In this document: piece after piece, positions 32,009-40,710 of the stretch
Position numbering within the stretch: position 1 is the stretch's first letter
Layout of the letters: each line of letters starts with the position of its first letter
From: Mobiluncus curtisii subsp. curtisii ATCC 35241
Lineage (GTDB): Bacteria; Actinomycetota; Actinomycetes; Actinomycetales; Actinomycetaceae
Assembly (NCBI RefSeq): GCF_000146285.1
Contig: NZ_GL385912.1
Location: forward strand, 1,619,251 to 1,683,250
DNA: 64,000 nt
Direction: 5' to 3'
Program-made: the position numbers and the translations under genes
The notes under the pieces: model-generated
Told to the model about the DNA's origin: nothing
Seen by the model: only the letters and a program-made list of their open reading frames with translations
The model's database searches: none

Positions 32009-32938
32009 TTAGGCTTTCCGAAATTGCATCGTAGGCAGGGGCTCGCCGTCATGAGGGCGCAGCGGCAGGACATTGTCCGGAATGACTTCGGTACCGGTTC
32101 CTTGGTCAGTCACGATTTCGAGAAGCATGGAGTGAGCCAAGCGTCCGTCAATGATGGTCGCACGGGATACTCCGCCCTGTACCGCGTCGAGACAAGCCTG
32201 CATTTTCGGCACCATTCCGGATTTGATGGTCGGCAACATGCGTTCCAGTTCACTGGCGGTCAGGTACCTGATGAGGGATGCCGGGTTATCAATATCTTGG
32301 TAAAGCCCCTCCACGTCGGTGAGGATGATGAGCTTGCGTGCCTTTAATCCAATAGCTAGGGCTGCCGCAACCGCATCGGCGTTGACGTTGAGCACCACGT
32401 TAGGATCGTCAACTGAGGGCGCAATGGAGGAAATGACCGGAATGTTGCCCTGTTCCAGCATGTCCACTACCGCGCGGGGATGAACAGTGACGATGTCCCC
32501 GACTAGTCCCAAGTCGCTGCCCGGCTCGCAGTGGCGTTTCCGCGCGCCAAACAGACCGGCGTCCTCGCCAGTGAGCCCAATCGCCAGGGATTCTTCCACG
32601 TTTAGTAATCCCACGAGTTCACGCTGCACTTTACCGGTTAGGACCATACGCACGACTTCCATAACCTCCGGGGTCGTCACCCGGTAGCCGTTGATGAAAG
32701 GCGCTTCTAAACCCAATCGATCCAGCATCTTTGTAATTTGTGGTCCGCCACCGTGGACCACTACTGGGCGCAAACCAACCTGATGCAAGAACTGTATGTC
32801 AGCGGCGAAAGCACGGCGCAAATCCTCGTTAATCATCGCATTGCCGCCGTATTTGATGACGACAGTGGCACCGCGGTAGCTGCGCAACCACGGCATTGCT
32901 TCCAGCAACACCTCGGTCTTTTGTATCGGCGTAATCAT
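32009..32938 (-). CDS. argB: acetylglutamate kinase
   Basis: ArgB phosphorylates N-acetylglutamate, usually the feedback-controlled step of arginine synthesis. The 309-residue product shows the amino-acid kinase fold motifs VVIKYGGNAM, VVVHGGGPQI and ILTDVEGLY. The ATG at 32938 has GGAAAGA upstream and gives the usual N-terminus; the open frame extends to 33007, but that part lies in the argJ-argB gap of 69 bp. The stop lies 38 bp before argD. Confidence 0.97.
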   Translation of the reverse strand: MITPIQKTEVLLEAMPWLRSYRGATVVIKYGGNAMINEDLRRAFAADIQFLHQVGLRPVVVHGGGPQITKMLDRLGLEAPFINGYRVTTPEVMEVVRMVLTGKVQRELVGLLNVEESLAIGLTGEDAGLFGARKRHCEPGSDLGLVGDIVTVHPRAVVDMLEQGNIPVISSIAPSVDDPNVVLNVNADAVAAALAIGLKARKLIILTDVEGLYQDIDNPASLIRYLTASELERMLPTIKSGMVPKMQACLDAVQGGVSRATIIDGRLAHSMLLEIVTDQGTGTEVIPDNVLPLRPHDGEPLPTMQFRKA

Positions 32939-33007
32939 CGTGTTCTTTCCATTTCTTTGGTTTTGCAGTGTGAATCTCCCGCGGGATTTAGTCCTCACCA
33001 GAGTCAA

Positions 33008-34171
33008 TCACGTGGTGTAATCCCCGTTGATATGCACATACTCGTGAGTCAAATCACTGGTCCACAAGTGGGCTTCTTCCTGACCAGCGTGCAGCTCGAC
33101 CAGGATATGACACTCCCGCGGACTCATGTCAGCCAAATAGGGATCCTCACCGATTCCCCCGTTTTTACAGACTTTCACACCGTTAATGGAAACATCCACC
33201 CGAGCCGGGTCGAAAGGCAAGACGTCTTCTGGAACTGTACCCAGCTGGGACAGAATGCGCCCCCAGTTCGGGTCGTTGCCATACACGGCGGTTTTTACCA
33301 GGTTAGAGCGCGAAATCGTCCGAGCTGCCTCCAAAGCGCCCGCTTCGCTGGCAGCCCCGGTCACCCGAATTTCAATATCGTGATGCGCTCCCTCAGCATC
33401 CCGTAGCAGTTGCAGGGCTAAGTCTTCACAGACTTGCAAAAGAGCGGCGGCAAACTCGTCCGGGTCAGGCTTGACTCCGGAAGCGCCAGATGCCAGTAGC
33501 AACACAGTGTCATTGGTAGACATGCAGCCATCCGAGTCAAGGCGATTGAAGGTCCGGTCTACTGCTTGGGACAGAATCGTTTGCATGGTTGCAGAATCCC
33601 CAACAGCGTCGGTGGTAAGCACCACAATCATGGTCGCCAGAGCAGGAGCCAGCATTCCGGCACCTTTTGCCATGCCACCGATCCTCCACCCGGCGGTACT
33701 TTCGTGTGTGACCGTTTTTGCCTTCGTATCGGTGGTGAGAATAGCCTCGGCAGCCTCAGCACCACCGTTCTCACTCAGCTTGGCAGCAACCGTGTCAATA
33801 CCGGCGGTCATTTTGGGCATATTCAAGGCTCGCCCAATGATTCCGGTGGAACACACCAAACATTCATTTTCTGCCACACCCAGAACCTGACCCAGATGCG
33901 CCGCCATCGCGGCAGCGTCCCTATCCCCCTGTTCACCGGTACAAGCGTTAGCGATTGCCGAGTTGATAACTACGGCTTGAGCGCGACCTCCCGCTACGAC
34001 TTTCCGATCCCAGCCTACCGGAGCAGCAAACACGCGATTGGATGTAAACACCCCCGCTACAGTGGAGTCAGGACCCAAATTCCTAACGATAGCCATATCC
34101 GGATGCAGCTTGCCGCGTAGACCCACATGGTCACCGGCGGCCTTAAAACCACGGGGATAAGTAACGCTCAT
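33008..34171 (-). CDS. argJ: bifunctional glutamate N-acetyltransferase/ornithine acetyltransferase
   Basis: ArgJ recycles the acetyl group from acetylornithine to glutamate and may also make acetylglutamate from acetyl-CoA. The 387-residue precursor has the self-cleavage site: the segment GMAKGAGMLAPALATMIVVL contains Ala-Thr, whose Thr becomes the nucleophile and N-terminus of the beta chain. The C-terminus ends EYVHINGDYTT as in relatives. It has its own putative ArgR operator pair 47-85 bp upstream, and a TM2 gene separates it from argC, so it probably begins a second arg transcript: argJ-argB-argD-argR-argG-argH. Confidence 0.96.
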   Translation of the reverse strand: MSVTYPRGFKAAGDHVGLRGKLHPDMAIVRNLGPDSTVAGVFTSNRVFAAPVGWDRKVVAGGRAQAVVINSAIANACTGEQGDRDAAAMAAHLGQVLGVAENECLVCSTGIIGRALNMPKMTAGIDTVAAKLSENGGAEAAEAILTTDTKAKTVTHESTAGWRIGGMAKGAGMLAPALATMIVVLTTDAVGDSATMQTILSQAVDRTFNRLDSDGCMSTNDTVLLLASGASGVKPDPDEFAAALLQVCEDLALQLLRDAEGAHHDIEIRVTGAASEAGALEAARTISRSNLVKTAVYGNDPNWGRILSQLGTVPEDVLPFDPARVDVSINGVKVCKNGGIGEDPYLADMSPRECHILVELHAGQEEAHLWTSDLTHEYVHINGDYTT

Positions 34172-34217
34172 TGCCTACCTCCTATTTTTCACACTTACAG
34201 GTAATAAATATACGCCA

Positions 34218-34256
34218 ATATGAATAGTTTTACAAAACTGTGCAAAGATTCATAAA
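34218..34256 (-). promoter_or_regulatory. tandem ARG-box-like ArgR operators upstream of argJ
   Basis: Two imperfect 18-bp palindromes, ATATGAATAGTTTTACAA (34218-34235) and TGTGCAAAGATTCATAAA (34239-34256), resemble known ARG boxes with TGAAT/TGCA-type half sites. Their centres are 21 bp apart, the usual spacing for one ArgR hexamer. They lie 47-85 bp upstream of the argJ start. The matches are imperfect, so this is a prediction. Confidence 0.55.
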
Positions 34257-34314
34257 AACACGTTGGCTCGAATCCACGTGGACCCGAGCCGAACGTTCAC
34301 GGTTTTATGCAGGG

Positions 34315-34668
34315 CTAGTTAACCCAAGCGCCATTTTGATAGAACTGGAAGTTGTCACCTTGATACGAACCCAGTTTGACCAAACTGATGATGAAGTCAA
34401 TCAAAGTCCAAATTCCAAAACAACCAATGGTGATAATCATCAAAATACCAAGACCGACTTGACCACGCAGGAAACGGTGCACGCCCAGGTTGCCGAAAAA
34501 GAAGCACATCAAAATATAGAGAACCTTGCTGACTTCGCGAAACTGTCCCGGAGCACCAACATTAACGCCGTAAGGCATCTGCTGGTATTGCTGGAATTGG
34601 GGCTGTGGCGGCTGCGGTTGTTGTGGCTGCTGAGGCTGAGGCTGCATGCCGTATTGAGGATTGGACAT
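34315..34668 (-). CDS. TM2-domain membrane protein with Gln/Pro-rich N-terminus
   Basis: The 117-residue product has a cytosolic-looking N-terminus dense in Gln and Pro (PQPQQPQQPQPPQPQF, residues about 10-26) followed by a TM2 domain from about residue 50. That domain has YILMCFFFGNLGVHRFLRG, the conserved G-x-HRFYLG-type turn, and a second helix ILMIITIGCFGIWTLIDFI. TM2 proteins are small two-helix membrane proteins of unclear role. AAGGTG lies 9 nt before the ATG at 34668; the longer frame to 34815 is unsupported. It interrupts argC and argJ, where neighbours in other actinobacteria are directly adjacent. Confidence 0.85.
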   Translation of the reverse strand: MSNPQYGMQPQPQQPQQPQPPQPQFQQYQQMPYGVNVGAPGQFREVSKVLYILMCFFFGNLGVHRFLRGQVGLGILMIITIGCFGIWTLIDFIISLVKLGSYQGDNFQFYQNGAWVN

Positions 34669-34821
34669 AAGTAATACACCTTTGCTCTTAAATTTAGTCC
34701 GCCCGATGGCGACACAGTCTGAACGGACGCTCGACAGAATCTTAGCAGGACTAGTGCAATCTGTGGAGTGTTTTCCTCCATCCACAACCCCTCGAGGGAA
34801 ATCCGAGGCATCCAACCTGGT

Positions 34822-35904
34822 CTAGGGTGCCGTCGAAACGGTAGGAACCCCGGTTAGCTCAGGGAACCCCAGAGCCAAATTCATACCTTGCACAGCTGCC
34901 GCCGCAGTGCCTTTGCCCAAATTATCAATGGCACATTGCGCCACCACCTTGCCGGCGCGCTTATCCACCGCCACTTGGATAGCCGCTTTGGCGCAACCAC
35001 TCACCATCGACACGGTGGGCCAGATACCCTCAGGTAGAAATTCCAGCAAAGGCTCACTATCGCAAACTTCGTGATATACGCGTCGCAGTTCGCCCAGGTC
35101 GCCAGTTCCAACCAACGGCGCGGTAACCGTGGCAAGGATACCGCGGTTCATAGGAACCAACACAGGGGTGAAACTGAGGTTAACTTTCGTCGCCCCCGCA
35201 ACGCGGAAGTTCTGAGCAATTTCGGGGATATGTCGGTGTACGCCAGCCATGGCATACCCTTGCGCATTGCCCAATGCCGATACCGCCAGCAAATGAGATT
35301 TCATGGCTTTCCCAGCCCCGGAATAACCCACCGCTAGGTTCGCCACGAGGTCAGACGCATCTACCAGTCCTGCCCACACCGCGGGGAGCAACGCCAACGT
35401 GACCGCAGTCACATTACACCCCGGAACCGCGATTTCAGAAGCCTGACGCAATATTTCTCGCTGTGCCCGCGCCGAGCTTTCCTTGGCGTGCAATAGTTCT
35501 GGCATCGAGTAAGCCCAAGGTTCTTCGGGTTCAGAATGGTAGTAATCCCGCCACGCTGCCGGGTCGGTCAAACGGTGATCCGCACCGCAATCTATCAACA
35601 GGGATTTCACTCCACCATCGCGCAGAGTGCGAGTTACCTGCCCGGAAGCCCCGTGGGGCAACCCCAAGAAGATAACATCATGACCCGCCAGATTCTCAAC
35701 GTCTGTAGGTTGCAACACCCGTTGCGCCAAGGGAAACAGATGGGGGTGATGCTTTCCCAGGGGCTCCCCCACCGAAGATGCCGCCGTGAGGGCTCCAATT
35801 TCGACCTGAGGGTGATTCAACAACAATCGCAACAATTCACCGCCAGCAAAACCGGAAGCTCCCGCCACCGCAACTTTAACCTTTTTACCTGTTACCTCTG
35901 CCAT
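34822..35904 (-). CDS. argC: N-acetyl-gamma-glutamyl-phosphate reductase
   Basis: ArgC reduces acetylglutamyl phosphate to the semialdehyde with NADPH. The 360-residue protein has the Rossmann start VKVAVAGASGFAGGELLRLL, the catalytic Cys in VPGCNVTAVTLAL and the GYSGAGK segment. Either ATG 35904 or GTG 35910 may be the start; neither has a strong ribosome site. A pair of ARG-box-like sequences sits immediately upstream, at 35914-35950, so close that bound ArgR would cover the start region or promoter. Downstream the TM2 gene follows, then argJ. Confidence 0.96.
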   Translation of the reverse strand: MAEVTGKKVKVAVAGASGFAGGELLRLLLNHPQVEIGALTAASSVGEPLGKHHPHLFPLAQRVLQPTDVENLAGHDVIFLGLPHGASGQVTRTLRDGGVKSLLIDCGADHRLTDPAAWRDYYHSEPEEPWAYSMPELLHAKESSARAQREILRQASEIAVPGCNVTAVTLALLPAVWAGLVDASDLVANLAVGYSGAGKAMKSHLLAVSALGNAQGYAMAGVHRHIPEIAQNFRVAGATKVNLSFTPVLVPMNRGILATVTAPLVGTGDLGELRRVYHEVCDSEPLLEFLPEGIWPTVSMVSGCAKAAIQVAVDKRAGKVVAQCAIDNLGKGTAAAAVQGMNLALGFPELTGVPTVSTAP

Positions 35905-35913
35905 ACCCACAAC

Positions 35914-35950
35914 TATACATGTTTATTCATATGGTTGCATATTTATGCTA
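35914..35950 (-). promoter_or_regulatory. tandem ARG-box-like ArgR operators upstream of argC
   Basis: Read on the minus strand, TATGAATAAACATGTATA (35931-35914) and TAGCATAAATATGCAA (35950-35935) each match the classical ARG-box layout of A/T-rich palindromes with TGAAT/TGCAT half sites. Their centres are about 20 bp apart, as for paired sites bound by one ArgR hexamer. They abut the argC start. Confidence 0.68.
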
Positions 35951-35998
35951 AGAGTTTCGGGAAAATTACGAAGCTGGACGAATAAAACTCCCTCCAGG

Positions 35999-36703
35999 TT
36001 AGTGTCCAGCTATCTTTGCTCCCAGAGATTCCAGCCGATAATGCCGCCACACTTTCCCGCGATTGCCCAGGACATCAGCCTCATAGCGAGACCAAAATCC
36101 GTTGCCCTCATGATGCAATACATAAGGTAACCCCTGCGCGTTGCGCCTATCTGAAATAATCGCCACGTGTTCCTTCCACACCACGATGTCGCCCGGCTGC
36201 CAGGACGCCACGTCCGTGGTATCTGTGCTCAGGCTCTGGGCGTGACGGTCGAAATAAACAATGAGGTTACGAACGCGCCGATAGTCAATGTCCGGATTGG
36301 GAGCCTCGCCCTCAGGAGCCATCGCGGCGTAAGCCTGCGGGTCAGCTCGCCGATCCGCATCAACCAGTTCACGCAAGTCCATTCCCGCAGCTTTAGCGGC
36401 ATACCACACCACGTCGGTACACACCCCGGTACCGTCGTTAGGCACCCCACCGGGATACACTTTAGAACCGTCATATTTCGGCGCGGTGTCAAGGTACGCA
36501 ACCGCGCCCGACAGCATCTTTGTCCCTACCGGTCCCGGATGGTTCAGGTTTTGTCCGCCCCAAGCATCATCTAGGCGCCACGGCCCACTAGACCTCCAGT
36601 TCGACAACAGGAACACGACACCGCCTGCCAACACGACGATAACCAGCAGCAAAATCGCCAGAGTAACGTAGCATTTTCGACCTCGTGAACTGCGAGCAGT
36701 CAC
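35999..36703 (-). CDS. DUF1287 family membrane-anchored protein
   Basis: The 234-residue protein begins with a basic segment (SSRGRK) and one hydrophobic helix (about 12-32), followed by an extracytoplasmic domain. That domain carries the DUF1287 pattern: a Cys in GTGVCTDVVWYAAKAAG near residue 95, the DIDYRRVRNL segment, WQPGDIVVWKEHVAIISDRR and a late His in VLHHEGNGF. The Cys-His-type arrangement recalls NlpC/P60-like papain folds, so a cell-wall hydrolase role is possible but unproven. It lies between pheT and argC, transcribed in the same direction, with a weak gap on each side. Confidence 0.75.
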   Translation of the reverse strand: MTARSSRGRKCYVTLAILLLVIVVLAGGVVFLLSNWRSSGPWRLDDAWGGQNLNHPGPVGTKMLSGAVAYLDTAPKYDGSKVYPGGVPNDGTGVCTDVVWYAAKAAGMDLRELVDADRRADPQAYAAMAPEGEAPNPDIDYRRVRNLIVYFDRHAQSLSTDTTDVASWQPGDIVVWKEHVAIISDRRNAQGLPYVLHHEGNGFWSRYEADVLGNRGKVWRHYRLESLGAKIAGH

Positions 36704-36769
36704 TCTAACTCCTTAGTTACACCACCAACCGCGTCCCGCAGCAGTCCAGTCGTGTCTGGTCCGGAGACT

Positions 36770-39388
36770 CTAACGCAGTGTTGCCTGACAGGTTTTCTCT
36801 ACCTTCTTGATGATGCGGTTGCGAGTTTCCTTGATTTCCTGCGGGCTCAGCGTACGGTCAGCGGCACGCAGCCGCAGCGCAAACGCCAGGGATTTTCGAC
36901 CCTCCCCCAGTTGTTCCACATTCTCAAACACGTCGAACAGGCGCAACTCCTCGACCAGACCTTCGCCGGCTTTGGCAATCGCGTTAGCAACCTTCAGCGC
37001 GGGAACGTCTTGCTTCACGACGAACGCCAAGTCTTCCTTAGCGGCGGGGAAAGTCGAGACGGGACGCAGCTGGAATGCGTCCTTGGGGCGGGACTTTTCA
37101 ATCGCATCCAAATCCAGTTCAAATGCACAAGTCCGGGGCGGCAAGCCGAAGTTTTGGCATACCTTGGGGTGTAGCTCACCAGCGTACCCCAGTACTTTCC
37201 CACCGGTGAACGCGCCCACACGGATTTGCGCAACTCGTCCGGGATGGAAAGGCGCCGCAATCGCGGCTTGTCCCCCGACCCCCAAGGCTTCGGGGCGCAC
37301 TGCCAACCCTTGCGACACGGCCACGCGAATTGCTAGCTCGATAGCATCCGCCCAATCCCAAGCGCGCGCCGCATCGTGAGGGCTGGCTTCGATGGCGTTT
37401 CCTGCCAGCACTGCCGCCACATGCCAGGGCTGCTTCGGTACTCCTGCCCGCAACGCCTGCATGGCTTCATCACTGGGCTTTTCCTCCACTCCGGGGATGG
37501 GCGCCGGAATGACCCCGTGGGCGCTAACGACCTGATCCAGTTCAAAAATTGCCACTCGCGGATTGCCACGGGACACATTTCGCGAGGCTGTGTTCAGCAA
37601 GGTATCCAGCAGGGAACTGCGCAATGCCGGGGAATCGTCTGCCAGCGGGTTCGCCAGCTTGACGGTGTCGCGCCGCGGGTCGTCGACCGGCAGCCCCATC
37701 AAATCGTGTTCATTGCCCAAGAAGGGGTAAGTCATGACTTCGGTCAAGCCGGCTTCTGCCAGAGTGTCGCTGACTTCCCGACGGGTTCGCAGCGGCGCCG
37801 GGTTACCAATCTTGGCAGGTCCGACCGGCACCACGGAAGGAATCTTTTCGTAGCCGTCCAGGCGGGCAATTTCTTCAATCAGGTGGGCAGGACCACCAGC
37901 CAAATCGGGTCGCCATGAGGGAGGTACTACCGAGAACGTATCAGCATCGGACTTGGTGACGTTACAGCCTATAGCGCGCAACAGTTCCTCCACACGCTGG
38001 GGCGAATACTCCACCCCAATGAGCCGAGTTGCGGCCGTAAAAGGTAAAGCAACGGTCGGTTGGGGTTTGACGTGGTTGACATCAGTAACCCCGGGGTCGA
38101 TGGTGCCACCACCGTATTCCACCAGCAGCTCAGCGGCATACTGCGCCGCCACCGGGGGGAGTTCCGGATCACTACCGCGCTCAAAACGCTTTGAAGCCTC
38201 TGACGGCAGCTTGTGACGGCGCGCCGAGCGAGCCACGGACACCGCGTCGAAATGCGCTGCTTCCAACAGGACGTTCGTGGAAGACTCGGTCATCTCAGTG
38301 TCCGCGCCCCCCATCACTCCAGCGATGCCAAGTACGCGCGCGCCGTGACCGCCCTGGCAGTCAGTAATCAACAGATCCTCAGCGTCCAAGGTGCGTTCTA
38401 CGTCGTCCAAGGTAGTGTGCTGTTCTCCTTGGCGGGCTCGGCGCACCACCAAAGGACCGGTCACCTTGTCCAGGTCATAAGCGTGCATGGGCTGCCCCAA
38501 GTCCAACATGACATAGTTCGTCACGTCGACTGGCAAGGAAATGGAACGCATTCCCGCCGATTCCAGCCGCGCCACCATCCACTGCGGAGTGGGCGCGTTC
38601 GGATTTAGTCCGCGCACTATCCGTGCCACAAACCGGTCGCACCCCACATGACCGCGAATCGGAGCCGCGTCCTCGATTTCGACGGGGAAGCCGGAATCAT
38701 TGACCGCGGGCAAGCCATTTTTCAGATTTTCAGCCAAACCCCAGTCAGTGAACTTTGCGCCCGTGGAGTGGCTGTATTCACGCCCCACCCCACGCATCGA
38801 GAAACAGTAACCGCGGTCGGGAGTGATGTTGATTTCCAGCAGTTCCTGGTTCAGCCCCAGAATGGGCAGCATATCGGTGCCGGGAGCAGGGACTTCCATC
38901 CCGCGCTCACCGAGGTATTCCTCCAAGACGATGATGCCATTGGAATCCTGACCCAGCCCCAGCTCACGAGCTGAACAAATCATGCCGTCTGAAATATGAC
39001 CGTAAGTCTTTCGGGTCGCGATAGCGAAATCGCCAGGCAGCACAGCTCCCGGCAGGGAGACCACCACATGATTGCCTTCCTTGAAATTATGCGCCCCACA
39101 AATGATGCTGCGGCTGGGAATATCGGAAGGCTCCTTGCCAGTGCCAGGCGCATCGTTAAATTCCTCGCCCACATCTACCCGGCAGTAGTTGACAGTTTTA
39201 CCGTTAGAGGCTGTTTCGGGAACCATCGAGACTACCCGACCGCACACCAACGGACCAGTCACTCCTGAAGTGTGGATGGCTTCCTCTTCCAGACCGACCT
39301 TTACCAAGTCTTTTGCGAGTTGAGACGCGCTCGTGTCCGCGGGAACTGCCGCCCACCGACGCAACCATTCAATCGAAACAAAAGCCAT
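36770..39388 (-). CDS. pheT: phenylalanyl-tRNA synthetase beta chain
   Basis: The 872-residue protein has the PheT domain order. A tRNA-binding EMAP-II-like domain (about 40-160, with ICGAHNFKEGNHVVV and ICSARELGLG) is followed by B3/B4 editing, then B5 and the catalytic-like core. A C-terminal ferredoxin-fold anticodon-binding domain (RPVSTFPAAKEDLAFV to the end) completes it. The start ATG lies two bases after the pheS stop, with GGAAAGGGG ahead inside pheS. Together with PheS it forms the alpha2-beta2 enzyme. The pheST-to-arg order is a conserved actinobacterial arrangement. Confidence 0.96.
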   Translation of the reverse strand: MAFVSIEWLRRWAAVPADTSASQLAKDLVKVGLEEEAIHTSGVTGPLVCGRVVSMVPETASNGKTVNYCRVDVGEEFNDAPGTGKEPSDIPSRSIICGAHNFKEGNHVVVSLPGAVLPGDFAIATRKTYGHISDGMICSARELGLGQDSNGIIVLEEYLGERGMEVPAPGTDMLPILGLNQELLEINITPDRGYCFSMRGVGREYSHSTGAKFTDWGLAENLKNGLPAVNDSGFPVEIEDAAPIRGHVGCDRFVARIVRGLNPNAPTPQWMVARLESAGMRSISLPVDVTNYVMLDLGQPMHAYDLDKVTGPLVVRRARQGEQHTTLDDVERTLDAEDLLITDCQGGHGARVLGIAGVMGGADTEMTESSTNVLLEAAHFDAVSVARSARRHKLPSEASKRFERGSDPELPPVAAQYAAELLVEYGGGTIDPGVTDVNHVKPQPTVALPFTAATRLIGVEYSPQRVEELLRAIGCNVTKSDADTFSVVPPSWRPDLAGGPAHLIEEIARLDGYEKIPSVVPVGPAKIGNPAPLRTRREVSDTLAEAGLTEVMTYPFLGNEHDLMGLPVDDPRRDTVKLANPLADDSPALRSSLLDTLLNTASRNVSRGNPRVAIFELDQVVSAHGVIPAPIPGVEEKPSDEAMQALRAGVPKQPWHVAAVLAGNAIEASPHDAARAWDWADAIELAIRVAVSQGLAVRPEALGVGGQAAIAAPFHPGRVAQIRVGAFTGGKVLGYAGELHPKVCQNFGLPPRTCAFELDLDAIEKSRPKDAFQLRPVSTFPAAKEDLAFVVKQDVPALKVANAIAKAGEGLVEELRLFDVFENVEQLGEGRKSLAFALRLRAADRTLSPQEIKETRNRIIKKVEKTCQATLR

Positions 39389-39390
39389 TT

Positions 39391-40470
39391 TTAGCGCCCC
39401 TTTCCATTCACGCCGAACTGGTCTGAGAATCTCACGTCACCTTCCACGATGTCGTGCATATCCTCTATGCCGTGGCGCAGCATCAGCGTGCGCTCAATGC
39501 CCATTCCGAAAGCAAATCCTTGATAAACCTCGGTATCAATCCCACAAGCTCGCAGCACATTTGGATTCACCATGCCACAACCACCCCACTCAATCCAGCC
39601 GGGTCCACCTTTCTTTTGCGGGAACCACAGGTCGACCTCTGCGGAAGGCTCAGTGAAAGGGAAGAAAGATGGTCTGAACCGGGTTTTTGCCTCCGGACCG
39701 AACATGGCACGGGCAAAGTGATCCAAAGTCCCTTTCAAATCCGCCATCGTTAATCCCTGGTCCACTGCCAAGCCCTCTACCTGGTTAAACACTGGGGAGT
39801 GGGTGGGGTCTAGCTCGTCGGCACGAAAGACTTTACCGGGAATAGCCACGTAAATCGGCAGCTCGCGGGTGGTCAACAAACGCGCTTGCACCGGTGAAGT
39901 ATGCGTGCGCAGCACCAAGTTGGCAGGGTTTTCCGCGCTGCCCCCCACGGAGGCGGAATCGATATAGAGCGTGTCTTGCATCTGGCGCGCCGGATGATCG
40001 GCGTCAAAGTTCAACGCATCAAAGTTGAACCACTCGTGTTCTACCTGAGGACCAGCAGCAATATCCCACCCTAAAGACACGAAAAAGTCCGCAACTTCCT
40101 CTTCCAGCACCATCAGCGGGTGGCGCGACCCAAGCGGGTGCCGCGCGGACAACACACTCACGTCCACAGTTTCTGCCGCCAAAGCCGCCTCTTGCGCAGC
40201 TTCCTGAAGTTCAGTCTGTTTGGCATCCAAAGCTGCTCGAACCCGACCTTGGGCAGCTCCCAAGTTCTGCCCCGCGGTGGCTTTGTCCTGAGAATCGAGC
40301 TTCCCGATAAGTTTTTTTGCCTGGGTCAAGGGTGCTTTGTCGCCGTTGTAGCGAGAACGCACCGCCTTTAGTGTATCCACGTCAGCCGCCGCTGCGATAG
40401 CTTGTAACGCCGCGGCGACTTCCCGTTCCAAACCCTCTGTATCCAGCGGACTCAACACGTTTTCGCTCAT
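39391..40470 (-). CDS. pheS: phenylalanyl-tRNA synthetase alpha chain
   Basis: PheS is the class II catalytic subunit. The 359-residue protein has an N-terminal coiled coil (residues about 10-105), motif 1 around HPLMVLEEEVADFFVSLGW, motif 2 around KVFRADELDPTHSPVFNQVEG, and motif 3 GFAFGMGIERTLMLRHGI. pheT follows directly. I looked for a T-box or Phe-rich leader in the 240 bp upstream and saw none. That interval contains only a divergent promoter region shared with the chemoreceptor gene. Confidence 0.97.
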   Translation of the reverse strand: MSENVLSPLDTEGLEREVAAALQAIAAAADVDTLKAVRSRYNGDKAPLTQAKKLIGKLDSQDKATAGQNLGAAQGRVRAALDAKQTELQEAAQEAALAAETVDVSVLSARHPLGSRHPLMVLEEEVADFFVSLGWDIAAGPQVEHEWFNFDALNFDADHPARQMQDTLYIDSASVGGSAENPANLVLRTHTSPVQARLLTTRELPIYVAIPGKVFRADELDPTHSPVFNQVEGLAVDQGLTMADLKGTLDHFARAMFGPEAKTRFRPSFFPFTEPSAEVDLWFPQKKGGPGWIEWGGCGMVNPNVLRACGIDTEVYQGFAFGMGIERTLMLRHGIEDMHDIVEGDVRFSDQFGVNGKGR

Positions 40471-40710
40471 TTTTCCTCGATTTCTTTGACTCCTAGCCAG
40501 CTCAAAACCCCTTCAACTTTAGTCGAAATGCCACTCCGTCCGGTAATCAAGGTGTGCCACGATACTCGCTTGTTCCGCAACTGATCGAGGCTAATCGAAT
40601 GAAAACTGCGGACAAAAAGTAGAAAACAGATGAAAGCGCTACAGAATTGCAGCGTATTGAGATAAATTAGCTATTGTTTTGAGGAAAATCTTTAGTCAAG
40701 GATAACCAAA

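Noticed and set aside
40471-40710. Flagellar sigma-28 promoter for the chemoreceptor gene
   Set aside because: TGAAAG and GAGATAA are present but 22 bp apart, too far for that promoter class.
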